Source: Maratus speciosus
Taxonomy: Eukaryota > Arthropoda > Arachnida > Araneae > Salticidae
Direction: 5' to 3'
Assembly (NCBI GenBank): GCA_963932465.1
Contig: OZ010788.1
Location: 672,970,484 to 673,034,483 of the forward strand
Length of the DNA: 64,000 bases
This document shows, piece after piece, positions 34,038-45,163 of the stretch (positions are counted from its first letter, which is position 1; the number at the start of each line of letters is the position of its first letter). Below the pieces are notes generated by a model that was not told where the DNA came from, did no database searches, and saw nothing but the letters and a program-made list of their open reading frames with translations. The position numbers and the translations under genes are program-made.

Positions 34038-34900
34038 CAGTGTAACCTCTGAATAACGGTTACCAGTGGGACCGATGAAAGGTGACCGCTATTCAGAGGT
34101 GGGTATTATTCAGAGGTTTCATTTAAAAAGAAATCATAATTACATAAATTTAAATAGAAATACAAAGTCATTTTAATTAATCCTCATTGTTTTAATACAT
34201 TAGAAAAATCAGTGATTTGTAGGTGCTTTTTTTCTGCAAATATACTTCTCCAAAGAAATAACAGTATGAGTTGTTTTGCTGTACAACTCATCATCATTAT
34301 GATTTAATGCAAAATTTTGGATTTCACGAAGGTTCGTAAAAAATTTGGTGTATGTGTGAATACTGGAAATTTTAGGTGATTCTACAGAGAATGTACGAGA
34401 TTTACATGATACATCTCATCCTCTTCCGCATCACTTTTCTCTTCCTCTCTCCTATCTTCCACCATTTGCTGTATGAAACAAATGTAGCAGTAACTGCCAA
34501 ATCTTTGTCTAGACACACAAACTTACTGGCGTTCGTGTTAGTTATGGTTTCTGTTCTAAGAATATTATCTAAATTTCCCCTATCATTATTGTCTTCATTT
34601 TCTATGTCTAGTTTTGGAAAAGGATTAAGTGTTCAAGAGATTAATTAACATTTTGTTGACATATTAAGTAAAATTTGTTTGATCTGCTTCAGATTTTGGT
34701 TTGCAAATGAATATAAAATTCTACCAGAAACTGTTAAAAAAAGTTTTTCTCGTGACTTTTGAGCGAGCGTTGTTCATAATTCCTTATTTAGAGATTCGTA
34801 CTAATGTTAATGCTATGGAATGTGTTTGGTTCCATCAATATGTGACCGGTATTCGGAGGTTGTCGTTGTATAGAAGTGACCGTTCAAGGAGGTTTCACTG
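34038..34900 (-). mobile_element. pogo/Tigger-type deletion derivative, 863 bp
   Basis: TA flanks CAGTGTAACCTCTGAATAAC at left and GGAGGTTTCACTG at right, an inverted pair with the CAGTG(A/T)AACCTC signature of pogo-group ends. ATTCAGAGG sub-motifs repeat in the left 100 bp. A degraded transposase tail is on the minus strand, so the DDE domain has been deleted. Confidence 0.75.
34200..34650 (-). pseudogene. Tigger/jerky-type transposase C-terminus, degraded
   Basis: Minus-strand translation gives an acidic patch (DIENEDNNDRGNLDNIL), then across frameshifts EVREIQNFALNHNDDEL, and finally QITDF near the left end. Jerky/Tigger transposases commonly end with a helical segment of this type followed by a short ITDFF-like tail, so order and spacing fit. 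Nothing of the helix-turn-helix or DDE domain remains. A plus-strand frame at 34376-34648 is its antisense shadow. The call rests on my memory of the family pattern plus its position inside a TA-flanked element. Confidence 0.5.
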
Positions 34901-34925
34901 TATATGGATATATATATATATATAT

Positions 34926-35060
34926 ATAACGGAGGGTGGTTTTGGGGTCTGTGGGTCATGATCGATGAAAATATACCAAAATTTTCCGGAAGTGCTTTTG
35001 ATCGGACGTCTGCAATAGATAGCTTTTTACTTTTTGTAATGAAAGCTACCTAAAAGCCGT
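34926..35060. repeat. Dispersed repeat, inverted copy of 7198-7300
   Basis: GAGGGTGGTTTTGGGGTCTG and GGTCATGATCGATGAA match the reverse complement of the 7260-7300 region. A (TA)n tract (about 34907-34928) adjoins it, as at the other copy. Confidence 0.6.
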
Positions 35061-35583
35061 TAGAGACACGCGATTTTTTACTTTGGGGATTTATAAAAGA
35101 TAGTGTCTACGTTCCGCCGCTACCTAATGATTTGCAAGAGTTGAGATACAGAAATAGAAGAGGCAATTGCTTCCATGACTATACTGTTAACACCGAAATA
35201 ACATATATCTCGCTATATTCTGTCTAAATGTCGACCTCTTTATTCAATCACAAAAGAAAAAACATCTTCTTTCGAAAAATAAAAGTTATGGGAATAAATT
35301 AAGGTATAAATAAAGTATCAAAATAAAGCAAATACTGCTTTCATATTGCCAAAAATAAATACATGTTTTGTTATAGAAAATAACTATAGTTATTGTTATA
35401 GAAAATAATTATAATTGATGTTATAGAAAATAACAATAATAGCATTTTTATGCTAGAGCAAAATATGTCAGTAATAATACATCTCGTGAAAATGGTAATT
35501 TTTTTGCAATGCATGTTCTTTAAATATTATTTGTATTCTAGTAAATTCTAATAGTGTCGCGGTTATACATTTTTATTATCAGT
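35061..35583. other. AT-rich stretch with a short tandem motif
   Basis: GTTATAGAAAATAA(C/T) is repeated three times between 35370 and 35440. Nothing else was recognised. Confidence 0.5.
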
Positions 35584-36078
35584 ATACAGGTTGCCCCTAA
35601 TTCGCACGGAATATCTTAAAAATTCAGTAATAAGCAGTGGCGGTCATTGAAGTTATTCTTGGACGAGATTCCCCTATGGAGTCAAAACTTTATTTACTAC
35701 ACTTCCTTATCTTAGATCAAATTATCACTAACAGATGGACGTTCTAATTCTGCCTCAAAATAACATTTAAAAATGCATCAGAGTTCACCTTGAAATTTCA
35801 AAGTGCAAACCATTTTATTTTGGAACTTCAACAGATAAACAGAATTAAGGTTAAAAGATGAGTGAATTTTAATCCAATTTTATAGGTCGGTTACTTTGAG
35901 CTTTTTAATTGTCTGAGACTGCGCAACGCCATCTATCCATACTGTTTGGAACTAAAGCAATGAAGTGCAGTAAAGAAATACGCGTCTTCACACATTAATC
36001 TCTCGTAAACATAACTTGTATGTATGTCACTATTTCTTACTTATACAATTTGAAAAACTGCCAATTCGGAGGACATCT
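35584..36078. mobile_element. Candidate MITE with GGTTGCCCCTAATTCG-like ends
   Basis: The left end CAGGTTGCCCCTAATTCG resembles, in reverse complement, the right end GCCAATTCGGAGGACATCTTG. It contains CAACGCCATCTATCC near 35926. The inverted repeat is imperfect and the target duplication unclear. Confidence 0.4.
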
Positions 36079-36330
36079 TGTTAATTTGTATAAGTAATAT
36101 ATAGTATAAATGTTATTTCAGAAAAAGAAGATATATCATAAGAACAATGATAAAATGAAAACTTCTACAGCAAATGATGTCGCTAAACATCGGCTGATAC
36201 ATCAACATCATATTAAATGTTATTTATACACGACCATTAATAAATGAAATTTTTTAATCATTGGAATTCTTCACTATAAACTTCTCCCAATAATAGTATT
36301 TTAAGACGCTTTGGGGTTAATGTATAATAA
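36079..36330. other. AT-rich spacer
   Basis: Nothing identifiable. Confidence 0.4.
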
Positions 36331-36571
36331 TAAACGGTCAAGTGTGAATATTACTCGCGCACAGAGGGTTCCGTACAATAAATATATGAATTAGTAATTG
36401 TATTATTAAAAAAAACCGTTGCGAAAAGAATACTAAGACTTTGTAAAAAACTATACAAAGTAGAGGTGGGTATAACAGTATATACTAGAAAAATGTAAAT
36501 GGATATACCAAGAAAGTTCTAAGAGATATGGAACCTAAAAAATATCAAATACAGCCATTCTGTATAACTCA

Positions 36572-37506
36572 TTTTTACTTTCTTCTATCTTTACAAGAAC
36601 AAAGTATTGGATTCGTGAAAATTTTCGAATTCTGGTTTTCGACGGATTTAGTGGACGGAGATCATGAAAAAGATGTTTTTACAAAATGTCTGTCTGTGAG
36701 TCTGTCTGTCTGTGTGTGATACAAATTTTGTGGGCGCTCTATCTTGAGTACTACTGAACATAATTTAATGAAACCTTAGATTCAGTTAGCCCCTGATATA
36801 AATTGGTGCTGATTACCTTTTGGTGTAAATCGCTCAGCATCTGGCGCTGCTATGCTGCATTATTCATGATTTCCACAATAGCTATATTTCAAGAACTAAA
36901 GCACGGATTTTCAGAAAACTTCAGATTCGGTTAGTCCTTGATATAATTCGGTGCTGATAACTTTTTGGTGTAAATCGCTTAAGATGTGGCGCTGTTATGC
37001 TGCATTATTCATGATTAACGCAATAGCTCTATCTCAGGAACTAATGCACGAATTTTCATGAACCTCCAGATTCAGTTAGCCCCTGATATAAATTAATGCT
37101 ATTTAGTTTTTGGTGTTAATCGCCCTGCAGGTGGTGCTACTATTCTGCAATTTTCAGGACTTCCGCAATAGCTGTATCTGCAGAAGTAATGCATAAATTT
37201 TCATCAAGCTTTAGATCCAGTTAGTCCCTCATATAAATTGATCCTGATAAGTTTTCGGTGTAAATTGTCCAAGAGGTGCCATTGCTATGCAGAACTTTTC
37301 ACGATTTCTGAAATAATTCTATTCCAAAAACTAATGCACGGATTTTCATCAAACTTCAAATTCAAAGAGAAGTTCTTATAAGTTGTCCCTGATTAGATTT
37401 TGGTATAAATCACCTAACCGGTGGCGCTGCTGTGTTGCATTTATCAGGAAGTATTTGCATGTATGAGATAGAAGAAAATTTTAGGATTGACACATCCGAC
37501 TAGTTT
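36572..37506 (+). repeat. Repeat W, copy 1: ~150-bp units with a TCTG-rich head
   Basis: A head (ACTTTCTTCTATCTTTACAA, ATTGGATTCGTGAAAAT, TGTCTGTCTG) is followed by about five units of ~150 bp. Each unit has GATTTTCATCAAACTTC-like, TTAGTCCCTGATATAAATT and GGTGGCGCTGC-like phrases. It ends GAGATAGAAGAAAATTTTAG through ACATCCGACTAGTTT. The frame at 36528-36719 lies over the head and is not a gene. The 61085-62190 and inverted 62660-63510 sequences are further copies. Confidence 0.8.
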
Positions 37507-37850
37507 AATATATCTTAATCTATTTATAATGAACTTAATTCGGTACTGACAATAAAAGCAGTGCATATTTAAATTTCCTTTGGCATTTCATAAAACTAAA
37601 TTCAGCATAGTAATAGCCTTTCTTTCTACAGTGTAGCTAAAACAAAACATTCTTTCAAAATTTACATTTGGCATTGTGGTAAGCGCGCTTCGAAAGGAGG
37701 TCACAAATTTGTAACGCCGCCTTGGTCCGTGCAGCATTCTTCAAGATAGGTTTTTAATTAACTTTTAAAGTCACTCGAGGCAATTGAAAGATCCATCCAA
37801 TGCAAAATAGTCGCGAATTCCATAGTATTTAAGTAATTCGTTGTAATTAA

Positions 37851-38596
37851 GAGGTCTCGGGACTCTTAAAATTGGAAAAAATGAAAAAAAGAGACCAGTT
37901 TCAACATTTAATATCTCAAAATGTATGAGGTTTTAAAACACAATTTTTATTGAGAAGAAAAATATAAGTATTTTCTTTCATTTTATGTATTTAAAAAATT
38001 GCAAGATGCAGAATTAGCATTTACAGGGGTTCCAAATAGTCAGACATTTCACAAGCAGAAAATTGGTATAACAGCTTACGCACACGATTAGAAAATATAT
38101 ATAGCAACTAGAAAAAAAATTAGGTGCCTACTTATACTTCAGGTTATAATAATTACCCTGAACCTAAATGAATTTGTATTTAAAGCATTTTTATATTTTT
38201 AACACAAAGTTGTATATAGCTAATAAAAAATTTTGAAAATTTCAACAACATAATCACTTTTAAAAATATTGTTTTGAGCAATAAAAAGCAAATTTTAGGT
38301 TCAGTTTATACAGATTAACATTAAACGTATGTTTTGAAAATTTCATGAAAAAATATTCAAAAGTTTTTGAGATATCGTGTGCGTTATGCCCAAAAAAGTC
38401 ATTTGGAGAAAAATGACTTAAAAGTTTCGAAAATGCCGCTTCAGCTATTGAGCGGGTATACTTCTAAAAGCCATAACTTCTGTTCTAATGAGAATTTCAA
38501 GGAAACGTATCAAAATGTTCAGAAAAGATAGAAGATTAACATCTAAAAAAATTTAACTTAAAAATTTTTTTGAAGCTTTAAGAGTCCTGAGAATCC
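37851..38596 (+). mobile_element. TTAA element P, copy 1 (746 bp) inside Q
   Basis: TTAA (37847-37850) precedes GAGGTCTCGGGACTCT. The right end AGAGTCCTGAGAATCC is followed by TTGA, a decayed TTAA. The inverted ends and the interior (GGAAAAAATGAAAAAAAGA, ATTTAATATCTCAAAATGTA, CGCTTCAGCTATTGAGCGGG) match copy 2 at 48506-49248 in the same orientation. It encodes no protein. Confidence 0.85.
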
Positions 38597-38773
38597 TTGA
38601 ATAAGTCTGTTTTTAAAAATTTGACGTTTATTGCTTTTATACTGTTACTAGCTCTTGCATTACACAAATATATCATTAAAAGTTGTTAACTAGGCTTTAA
38701 AAGCCGATGGTACATAGAGCACGCCGCCCTTGTCATTACGTATGTCCGAACCGTCCATATCTTTAAGGATTAG

Positions 38774-39095
38774 GCAGCCTAAGACAGACTGCTCAGGGCC
38801 GGCTAGGCCTGCCCCTTAGAGCTTAACGTCTCTCCCGGTATGTTCCCCGACACATTGGGGCTCGCCAGTCCAGCCCTGTCCGGCCGAATGCAGACGCACA
38901 TACATAAGAAGCGCACGGGGCGACGCTCACCCGCCAAGGGCGGCCGCGTACCACCGATCACAGAACCCAGAATTTATTTGATAAAGCAATATGAAAGTAT
39001 AAAAAAAAAAAAGAAGAGCAAACGCCCCAGCCCGCCAGGAAAACTCCTCCTCGCAACAAAGGGCGGGAGTACAGAACAATAATAATAATAATAAT
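38774..39095. other. GC-rich island at the BEL insertion site
   Basis: It is far richer in G and C than the rest of the window. It contains CGCCAGGAAAACTCCTCCTC and CAACAAAGGGCGGGAG, then an (AAT)n tract into which the BEL element inserted. A similar module, GCCGCCAGGGGACAGACTCC with GCGACAAGGGGCGGCAGG, lies right of the element at 45398-45440. An 80-codon frame at 38840-39082 has no recognisable domain. It may be the tail of an older retroposon ending in (AAT)n. Confidence 0.5.
39091..39095. repeat. Target-site duplication, left (ATAAT)
   Basis: ATAAT directly precedes the 5' LTR and is repeated at 45372-45376. Five-base duplications fit BEL/Pao integration. The site lies in an (AAT)n tract, so the exact length is slightly ambiguous. 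Confidence 0.8.
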
Positions 39096-39303
39096 TGTTG
39101 CCGCTAGAAGCGCCATCTATGTGGTGTGTTTTGAAACTTGTGAGTTGGGTTCGAGACGCCGATCCGAGGAGTAGTGTAAATATCGGCTCTCGATCAATTT
39201 ATTGTTTGTGAATTAAAATTTAATTAGTAATACAGTCCGCTAGTTTTATTTTATTGTGAGTTGTGTGCAGTGATTATTTGTGATTGAGTTATTGGCGGGA
39301 ACA
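39096..39303 (+). repeat. 5' LTR of the BEL/Pao element
   Basis: It is 208 bp, starts TGTTGCCGCTAGAAGCGCCA, ends ATTGGCGGGAACA and matches the 3' LTR with no difference I can see. It contains AAGCGCCATCTATGTGG, the GCGCCATCTA motif that recurs in unrelated elements of this window. Confidence 0.95.
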
Positions 39304-39311
39304 CCCTTTTT

Positions 39312-39329
39312 TGGTCCCCCTCACCGGAG
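39312..39329 (+). promoter_or_regulatory. Putative tRNA primer-binding site
   Basis: TGGTCCCCCTCACCGGAG starts eight bases after the LTR with TGG, complementary to the CCA tail of a tRNA. I could not assign the tRNA from memory. Bases 39330-39769 are leader without a long frame. Confidence 0.5.
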
Positions 39330-39769
39330 AAAAGAACAAACATTTAATTACGTATTTAAAGTGTTTCGATTTTAGAGTCAACGAGTATAAATGTACCGAA
39401 ACGAATTAAGTGTTTTCCTTTTTATGAGAATTTGTGCATTTTAATACGTTATTATAATATTCTTTAATAGTGTGGTGTTAAAAATATATACTTTATTACG
39501 AAGAGTTTAAGTCAAGCAGTTGTTTTGATTCAAGAACAAAAATAATAATGTTCTTTCAGTGCAGAGTTGCGCAATCGTAAGCGATCATTTAAAGCAGAGA
39601 ATAACAAAGTTATTTCGAAATGCTGATTTTGAGAAGACAAATGAAATAAATAAAAGAAACGAAATATTTTTTCTGCCGTAACTCAGCAGTTTGGTAAAAG
39701 TGATTCATCTTTATTTTTGGAGGTATGTGAGATTTATTTATTTATTTATTGTGAACTATATTTATTAAA

Positions 39770-42700
39770 ATGTTCAAAAGCGCGAAAAAAGAAGATTACC
39801 AAAGGGTAGCTTTTGAATTAGGGATTGATATTTCTGACACAAAATTAACTAATTATGATTTAATGAATTTAATAAAGGAAAGTGATAAATATAAAGCAGA
39901 TTCTAAATTGGTCGAAGAAATGGCCAATAATATTATAGAGGAGAGAAAAAATGAAGAAGCGAAGGTATTAGAACTTGAAAAATTAAAAATTGAACGTACA
40001 AAATTAGAGCTTGAGTTGGCGAAGGCCCGTGCAGAAACCAAAAGTGAAAAATTAAATGATTTCGAGAAGGTAGAAAGCATAGAATCTTTAGACTCTCTCA
40101 TTAAAAGCATAAAAACGCTTACAATCAAAATACCGTCTAGACCGGAAGGTTGGGGGTATTTTTTCTCGTCTTTAGAAAGGGCCTTCATTTCAAAAAATGT
40201 CCCAGAAAAGTATAAATCGGAAATTCTTCTAAATCTGTTAGGGGAAAGGGCAACAAATGTTATTACGTACATTAAGGATGGGGAATTAGAAGATTATTCA
40301 AAGGTGAAAGCTATAGTACTTAGAGAATTTGAGCCAACCCCGCAAACTTGTTTAGAACATTTTAGAAAAGCACAACGTCAACCCAATGAAACGTATGTGC
40401 AATTTGCATCCCGATTAACAACGAGTTGGGATTATTATTTAAAATTGAGAAATGTGACAGATTTTGAAACTTTAAAAAAGTTAGTGATTTCTGATAAAAT
40501 TTGTCAGACGCTTGATAAGGATGTTACTTGTTTTATAAATGTTAGACAAGGAGATTCTTGGTTTCACCCAATTGAGTTATCTAGGGAGATAGATTTATAT
40601 TACACATCAAAGGGAAAACCTGTGGTTGATAATTCTAGGTCGAATAATAAAAATAATTATTCCAGGCCAGTTTCTAAAGTTTTTCTAACTGATGTAAAAA
40701 ATTCTAAATGTATTTTGTCATGTAATGAAAATCATCCTTTGCATAAATGTCCTGTTTATAAAAATATGTCAGTGAGTGATAGAGTTGAGCTGGTAAAGGC
40801 AAAAAATCTTTGTTTTAACTGTCTTATCAATCATAAAGTAGTCGATTGTAAATCTAAATTCTCGTGTATTATTTGTCGGAAAAGGCACAATGTAACTTTG
40901 CATTTTCCTCGCGAACAAAAAGTAAATAAAGTTGAAAACCAAGAGGTAATTTCACAGGAAATGAGTCATATAAACAAAGGAGATAATAAATCTAATTTGG
41001 ATGCTTCGGCTCCAGTATTTCAGCCTTTCCCAGCTAATACTCAAAACAATTTATTTTCAACGACATGTAATTTGGCTAATGATTTAAAAGCTGTGTTACT
41101 TAGCACATTTGTTTGTTTAATAAAAGATGAATTAGGTAATTTTCATGAGGTACGAGGTCTATTAGACGTTGGAGCAAACTCTAACTTTATGAGTAAAAAG
41201 TTAGTAGATAAACTTAATTTGAAAAGAGAAAAGACTAACATTTCTATTTCAGGCATAAATAATTTATCGTTGAATGTTAGATCTAGGGTTAACACAACTG
41301 TTTCAAATAGAGATAAGGATTTTCATTTAAAATTAGACTTTTTAGTCGTTCCGAAAATTACAGAATTTACGCCGTCTAGGCCGCTTGAGACTTCTATCCC
41401 AGTGTTAAATAACATCAAATTAGCCGATGAAAAATTTAATGTCCCAGGTCCGATTGATTTGCTTTTAGGTGCAGAAAATTTCTATGAATTTTTAAGACCA
41501 GGTCAAATTTATCCGCAAACATTGAATTCTAAAATTGTGTTACAAAACAGTGTTTTCGGGTATATTGTCAGTGGAAGACTTCCGGCTAGGGGTGAAAGTA
41601 GTATACATTGTGGGTTAATTACAGATAATTTGGAATTAGAAAAAATAATTAAAGAGTTTTGGGAAATAGAAAACATAGAGAGAGAGTCTGAGATTTCTAA
41701 AACTAAGGAAGCAGAAATTTGTGAAGAACATTTTCTGAAAAATTATTCTAGAACTGAAAATGGACAATATATGGTGAAAATGCCGCTAAATGAAGATCCT
41801 TCTTGTCTTGGCGAATCAAAACAAAAGGCAATGAATATTTTAAATTCATTATGGAAGCGCTTAGTTAGAGAACCTAAAGTTAATGATCTTTATAAAGCAT
41901 TTATGGAAGAATATCTAAGTATGGGTCACATGGAAGAAGTGATAGAATCTGAAGAGCCAGAAGTCACTTATTATATTCCACATCATTGCGTATTCCGTAC
42001 AGAATCAAGTAGTACACCATTACGAGTCGTGTATAATGCCAGTTCCTTAACTTCTACAGGGAAATCATTAAACAGTTTGCAGTTTAACGGAGGAACAATC
42101 CAGGATGAGTTATTTTCTATAATGTTGCGATTTCGAAAGCATCAGTTTGTTTTTGTAGCTGATATAAAAAAAATGTATCGTATGATATTAATACATCCGA
42201 ATCAACGTGATTTATTACGAATAGTATTTAAACCTGAGGTGAATGAGCCAGTAAAAGTGTACAGGTTATGTACTGTTTCTTATTGCACAACTAGTGCCCC
42301 TTTTGTAGCTACAAGAACCTTAATGCAATTATCCAGAGACGAAGGAAATGAATTTCCTTTAGCTGCGAATGTGTTGTTGCAGGATGTGTACATGGATGAC
42401 ATCCTAACAGGAGCAGATGATTTAGGCACAGCGAAGGAGATTCAGCAACAACTGATATCTTTGTTAAATAGAGGAGGCATGGATCTCCATAAATGGGCAG
42501 TAAATAATTTTGCTCTTTTATGTAACACTTCAGAATCTGAATATTCTTTTTCTAACGAGACAAAAACTTTGGGAATTTTGTGGAAGCCTCAACCAGATTG
42601 TTTTGGGTTTAACTTAATTATCGAGCAAAGTGAATTATACACTAAACGATCAGTCTTATCACAAATTGCTAGAATATTTGACCCTTTGGGTTTGATAGGT

Positions 42701-43162
42701 CCAATAATTACAAGGGCCAAGGTGTTTCTGCAAAAATTATGGTTGCTGAAAATAGATTGGTGTGATTATCTCCCAGTGAAAGAAAATAAGAAGTGGAATG
42801 AATTTCTTACGTCCTTAAAATGTGTAAATCTGATCAGTATCCCTAGATGTATTATTATTGATCAGTCTATTTGTGTAGAACTACATGGATTTTCTGATGC
42901 ATCTGAGATTGCTTATGGAGCGGTCATTTACGTGAAATCTACTAATTTTTGTGGTGATTCTGCTGTTAAGCTACTCACTAGTAAGTCCAGAGTAGCTCCT
43001 CTAAAGCATGTCACTATTCCGCGTCTTGAACTTTCTGCTGCAGTCCTGCTATCCAAGTTAATGAAGAAGGTGTTAAGTGCCTTAAAACTAGAAGTTTCTA
43101 AAACTTATTTTTGGACAGACAGCACCATTGTACTTGCATGGTTAAAAAAAAGAATCCAATGA
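39770..43162 (+). CDS. BEL/Pao Gag-Pol, 5' part: gag, protease, reverse transcriptase, partial RNase H
   Basis: This 1130-residue frame starts at the first ATG after the leader. Residues ~1-300 are gag-like, with a charged coiled-coil-like stretch near 45-95. A zinc knuckle CFNCLINHKVVDC (residues 348-360, CX2CX3HX4C) would bind RNA. The retropepsin-like region has LLDVGANSNF with its Asp at 466; Val follows the Asp where many families have Ser, Thr or Pro, so protease activity is uncertain. The reverse transcriptase spans about 730-900 with YMDD at 874-877. RNase H begins near 1040 (FSDASEIAYGAVIYV, Asp 1043) and continues to FWTDSTIVLAW. The frame stops early because a run of eight A at 43144-43151 is one base longer than the downstream frame requires. 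BEL elements normally encode one continuous polyprotein of about 1700-1800 residues. Confidence 0.93.
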   Translation: MFKSAKKEDYQRVAFELGIDISDTKLTNYDLMNLIKESDKYKADSKLVEEMANNIIEERKNEEAKVLELEKLKIERTKLELELAKARAETKSEKLNDFEKVESIESLDSLIKSIKTLTIKIPSRPEGWGYFFSSLERAFISKNVPEKYKSEILLNLLGERATNVITYIKDGELEDYSKVKAIVLREFEPTPQTCLEHFRKAQRQPNETYVQFASRLTTSWDYYLKLRNVTDFETLKKLVISDKICQTLDKDVTCFINVRQGDSWFHPIELSREIDLYYTSKGKPVVDNSRSNNKNNYSRPVSKVFLTDVKNSKCILSCNENHPLHKCPVYKNMSVSDRVELVKAKNLCFNCLINHKVVDCKSKFSCIICRKRHNVTLHFPREQKVNKVENQEVISQEMSHINKGDNKSNLDASAPVFQPFPANTQNNLFSTTCNLANDLKAVLLSTFVCLIKDELGNFHEVRGLLDVGANSNFMSKKLVDKLNLKREKTNISISGINNLSLNVRSRVNTTVSNRDKDFHLKLDFLVVPKITEFTPSRPLETSIPVLNNIKLADEKFNVPGPIDLLLGAENFYEFLRPGQIYPQTLNSKIVLQNSVFGYIVSGRLPARGESSIHCGLITDNLELEKIIKEFWEIENIERESEISKTKEAEICEEHFLKNYSRTENGQYMVKMPLNEDPSCLGESKQKAMNILNSLWKRLVREPKVNDLYKAFMEEYLSMGHMEEVIESEEPEVTYYIPHHCVFRTESSSTPLRVVYNASSLTSTGKSLNSLQFNGGTIQDELFSIMLRFRKHQFVFVADIKKMYRMILIHPNQRDLLRIVFKPEVNEPVKVYRLCTVSYCTTSAPFVATRTLMQLSRDEGNEFPLAANVLLQDVYMDDILTGADDLGTAKEIQQQLISLLNRGGMDLHKWAVNNFALLCNTSESEYSFSNETKTLGILWKPQPDCFGFNLIIEQSELYTKRSVLSQIARIFDPLGLIGPIITRAKVFLQKLWLLKIDWCDYLPVKENKKWNEFLTSLKCVNLISIPRCIIIDQSICVELHGFSDASEIAYGAVIYVKSTNFCGDSAVKLLTSKSRVAPLKHVTIPRLELSAAVLLSKLMKKVLSALKLEVSKTYFWTDSTIVLAWLKKRIQ

Positions 43163-44090
43163 TCTTAAGACATTCGTAGCAAACAGGATATCAATTATAC
43201 AAAGTTTAACTTCGGTTGAACAGTGGCATTACGTACCCTCTAAGCAAAATCCTGCTGACCTTATTTCTAGAGGTATAGATCCCATCAAGATTCAACAGTG
43301 TGAACTGTGGTGGTTCGGTCCAGCATTCCTACAACAGCCTGAGGTGGTCGAGTGTCCCGATAGCAATCCTGCTGAAACCAATGAGCTGTTTTTGCGTGAA
43401 TTGAAATCACCATCAGTGACTCAAGTATGTGCCTTAGTTAACACTCTTGAACCATTAGACATAATTAATAACTGTTCTTCGTTCATCAAACTACAAAGAG
43501 TAGTAGCATGGTGTAAACGATTCATATATAACTGTAGAAACCCTTTATATCCTACAGCTGGAACTTTATCTAGCAGTGAACTCTCCCAGTCCTTATTGTG
43601 CATTGTAAGGAACATTCAAAGGACTTCATTCGTGAAAGAAATCCAGTGTTTAGAAAGGGGTACTGCTATCCCTAACAATAGCAAACTGATAAACTTGTGT
43701 CCATTTTTAGACAGTGATGGCTGCATTCGTGTTGGTGGTAGACTGAAAAACAGTAACTTATCCGATCACCAAAAATATCCTATGATTATCCCTGCAAAAC
43801 ATAATTTTACATTTTGTGTTATTAATTATTTTCATGTTTTATATTTTCATGCAGGTTCAGAAACCACAATGTCTCTCATCCGAACTCAATTTTGGATTTT
43901 AGCTGGCAGAAATGTAGTTAGAAAAATTATTTTTAATTGTATTATTTGTAAGAAAATTAATTCTAAAATTTCGCAGCAACAGATGGCTGATTTGCCAGCA
44001 GCAAGAGTAACGGTATCCAGAGTATTTACGCGCACTGGATTAGACTACTGCGGTCCTTTTGAGGTAAAAAATTCCACAGGTAAGGAGTAA
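43152..44090 (+). pseudogene. BEL/Pao Pol, middle part: RNase H end and integrase N-terminus
   Basis: This frame is open from the A-run at 43144-43151 to the TAA at 44088-44090. The first ATG (43344) is internal and is not thought to be a true start. The segment begins with the end of RNase H and the conserved WHYVPSKQNPADLISRG, standard in BEL/Pao polyproteins. It continues through a spacer to the integrase zinc-binding region (HVLYFH, then CIICKK) and the first catalytic block ending DYCGPF, which supplies the first acidic residue of the D,D-E triad. A stop follows inside a 16-base irregularity at about 44074-44102, where ACAGGTAA is repeated. The break also shifts the frame, so the integrase is split. 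Translation of this part would need two recoding events and is unlikely. Confidence 0.85.
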
Positions 44091-44103
44091 ACAGGTAAAA
44101 AAG

Positions 44104-44969
44104 GTTTTTATTTGTATTTTTGTATGTTTTACTACAAAGGCATTGCACTTTGAAATTGTCAGTGATTTAACAAGTGCAGCGTTTTTAGCAGCACTTAAAC
44201 GCTTTATTGCGAGGCGAGGCAAGGCAAACCTTCTGATATCTTTAGTGATAATGGTCGAAATTTTGTTGGTGCCAATAAAGAATTAAGAGCAATTCTCAGA
44301 TCTTTATTTAAGGATAAAAGTGAGGAGGAAATTGAAAATTATTTAGCTAATGAAGGAATCAAGTGGCATTTTAATCCCCCTTCAACCCCTCACTTTGGAG
44401 GTTTATGGGAGGCAAGTGTTAAATCACTTAAATATCATTTAAAGCGTGTTGTAGGTAAAACTATTTTAAGTTATGGGGAACTCTTGACTCTCATTATTCA
44501 AATCGAAGCTGTTCTTAATTCTCGTCCCCTCTGCCCTCTTTCAAATGATCCAAATGATGTTGAAGCCTTGACACCTGCTCATTTTCTTATTGGCTCATCT
44601 TTAATGGCCTTACCTGAACCGAATTATACTGAAATCCCTATGAATAGGTTGAGCAGGTGGCAATTAGTTCAAAAATTGACACAACATCTTTGGAAAAAAT
44701 GGTCATCAGACTATCTAAATAAGCTCTTAAATAGGCCCAAATGGCATAAAGGAAGAGTAGAGATAAAAGAGGGAGATTTAGTTTTAATAAAAAATTCTGA
44801 TAATTATAGTCCTTTAAAATGGCATTTGGCAAGAATTGTTAAAATCCAACCAGGCCAAGATGGTATAATTAGAGTTGTAACATTAAAGGATAAGAATGGA
44901 CCATATAAAAGGCCACTAACAAAAATTGTTGTTTTGCCTCATGTGAATGAAACCACATTAAATACTTGA
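44104..44969 (+). pseudogene. BEL/Pao Pol, 3' part: integrase core end and C-terminal domain
   Basis: Bases 44104-44216 continue the integrase core in one frame (FTTKALHFEIVSDLTSA). A duplicated five-base GGCAA around 44215-44228 moves it into the frame used to the stop at 44967-44969. That frame carries SDNGRNFVG, with the second catalytic Asp, and GGLWEASVKSLKYHLKRV, with the catalytic Glu. It ends with the BEL/Pao C-terminal module containing LARIVKIQPGQDG. All three catalytic acidic residues are therefore present but spread over broken frames. Bases 44970-45163 are a short 3' untranslated stretch without an envelope gene. Confidence 0.85.
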
Positions 44970-45147
44970 ATTCATACATTTTATTTTAATTAAACAAAAA
45001 TTTTGTAGTGTAGTGTATTATTATATTTTTGTGTTTATATTTGTAAATTTAACATTTCATTTAGTGTATATGCTGAAAAAAAAATTGTATTATTGAGATT
45101 GTAATTTAAATTGATATCATATTTATAGTATTGAATGTTTGAAACAT

Positions 45148-45163
45148 TCAAGGCCTGGCGGTA
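45148..45163 (+). promoter_or_regulatory. Region where the polypurine tract is expected
   Basis: The bases before the 3' LTR are TCAAGGCCTGGCGGTA, only partly purine. Plus-strand priming probably starts here, but the tract is weak. Confidence 0.4.

Larger units (their letters stand above)
36331..38769 (+). repeat. Element Q, copy 1, split by two insertions
   Basis: Q sequence occupies 36331-36571, 37507-37850 and 38597-38769. Each part matches, in reverse complement and in order, the copy at 48352-50058 (AAACGGTCAAGTG; GTCACTCGAGGC; AATTTGACGTTTATTGCTTT; CGCCGCCCTTGTC). The two ends share ACGGTCA in inverted orientation. The second copy is bounded by TTAA, so Q is probably a TTAA element. 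It is interrupted here by W (36572-37506) and P (37851-38596). Confidence 0.75.

Noticed and set aside
44970..45163. Envelope-like gene in the BEL element
   Set aside because: Fewer than 200 bases separate the integrase stop from the 3' LTR.
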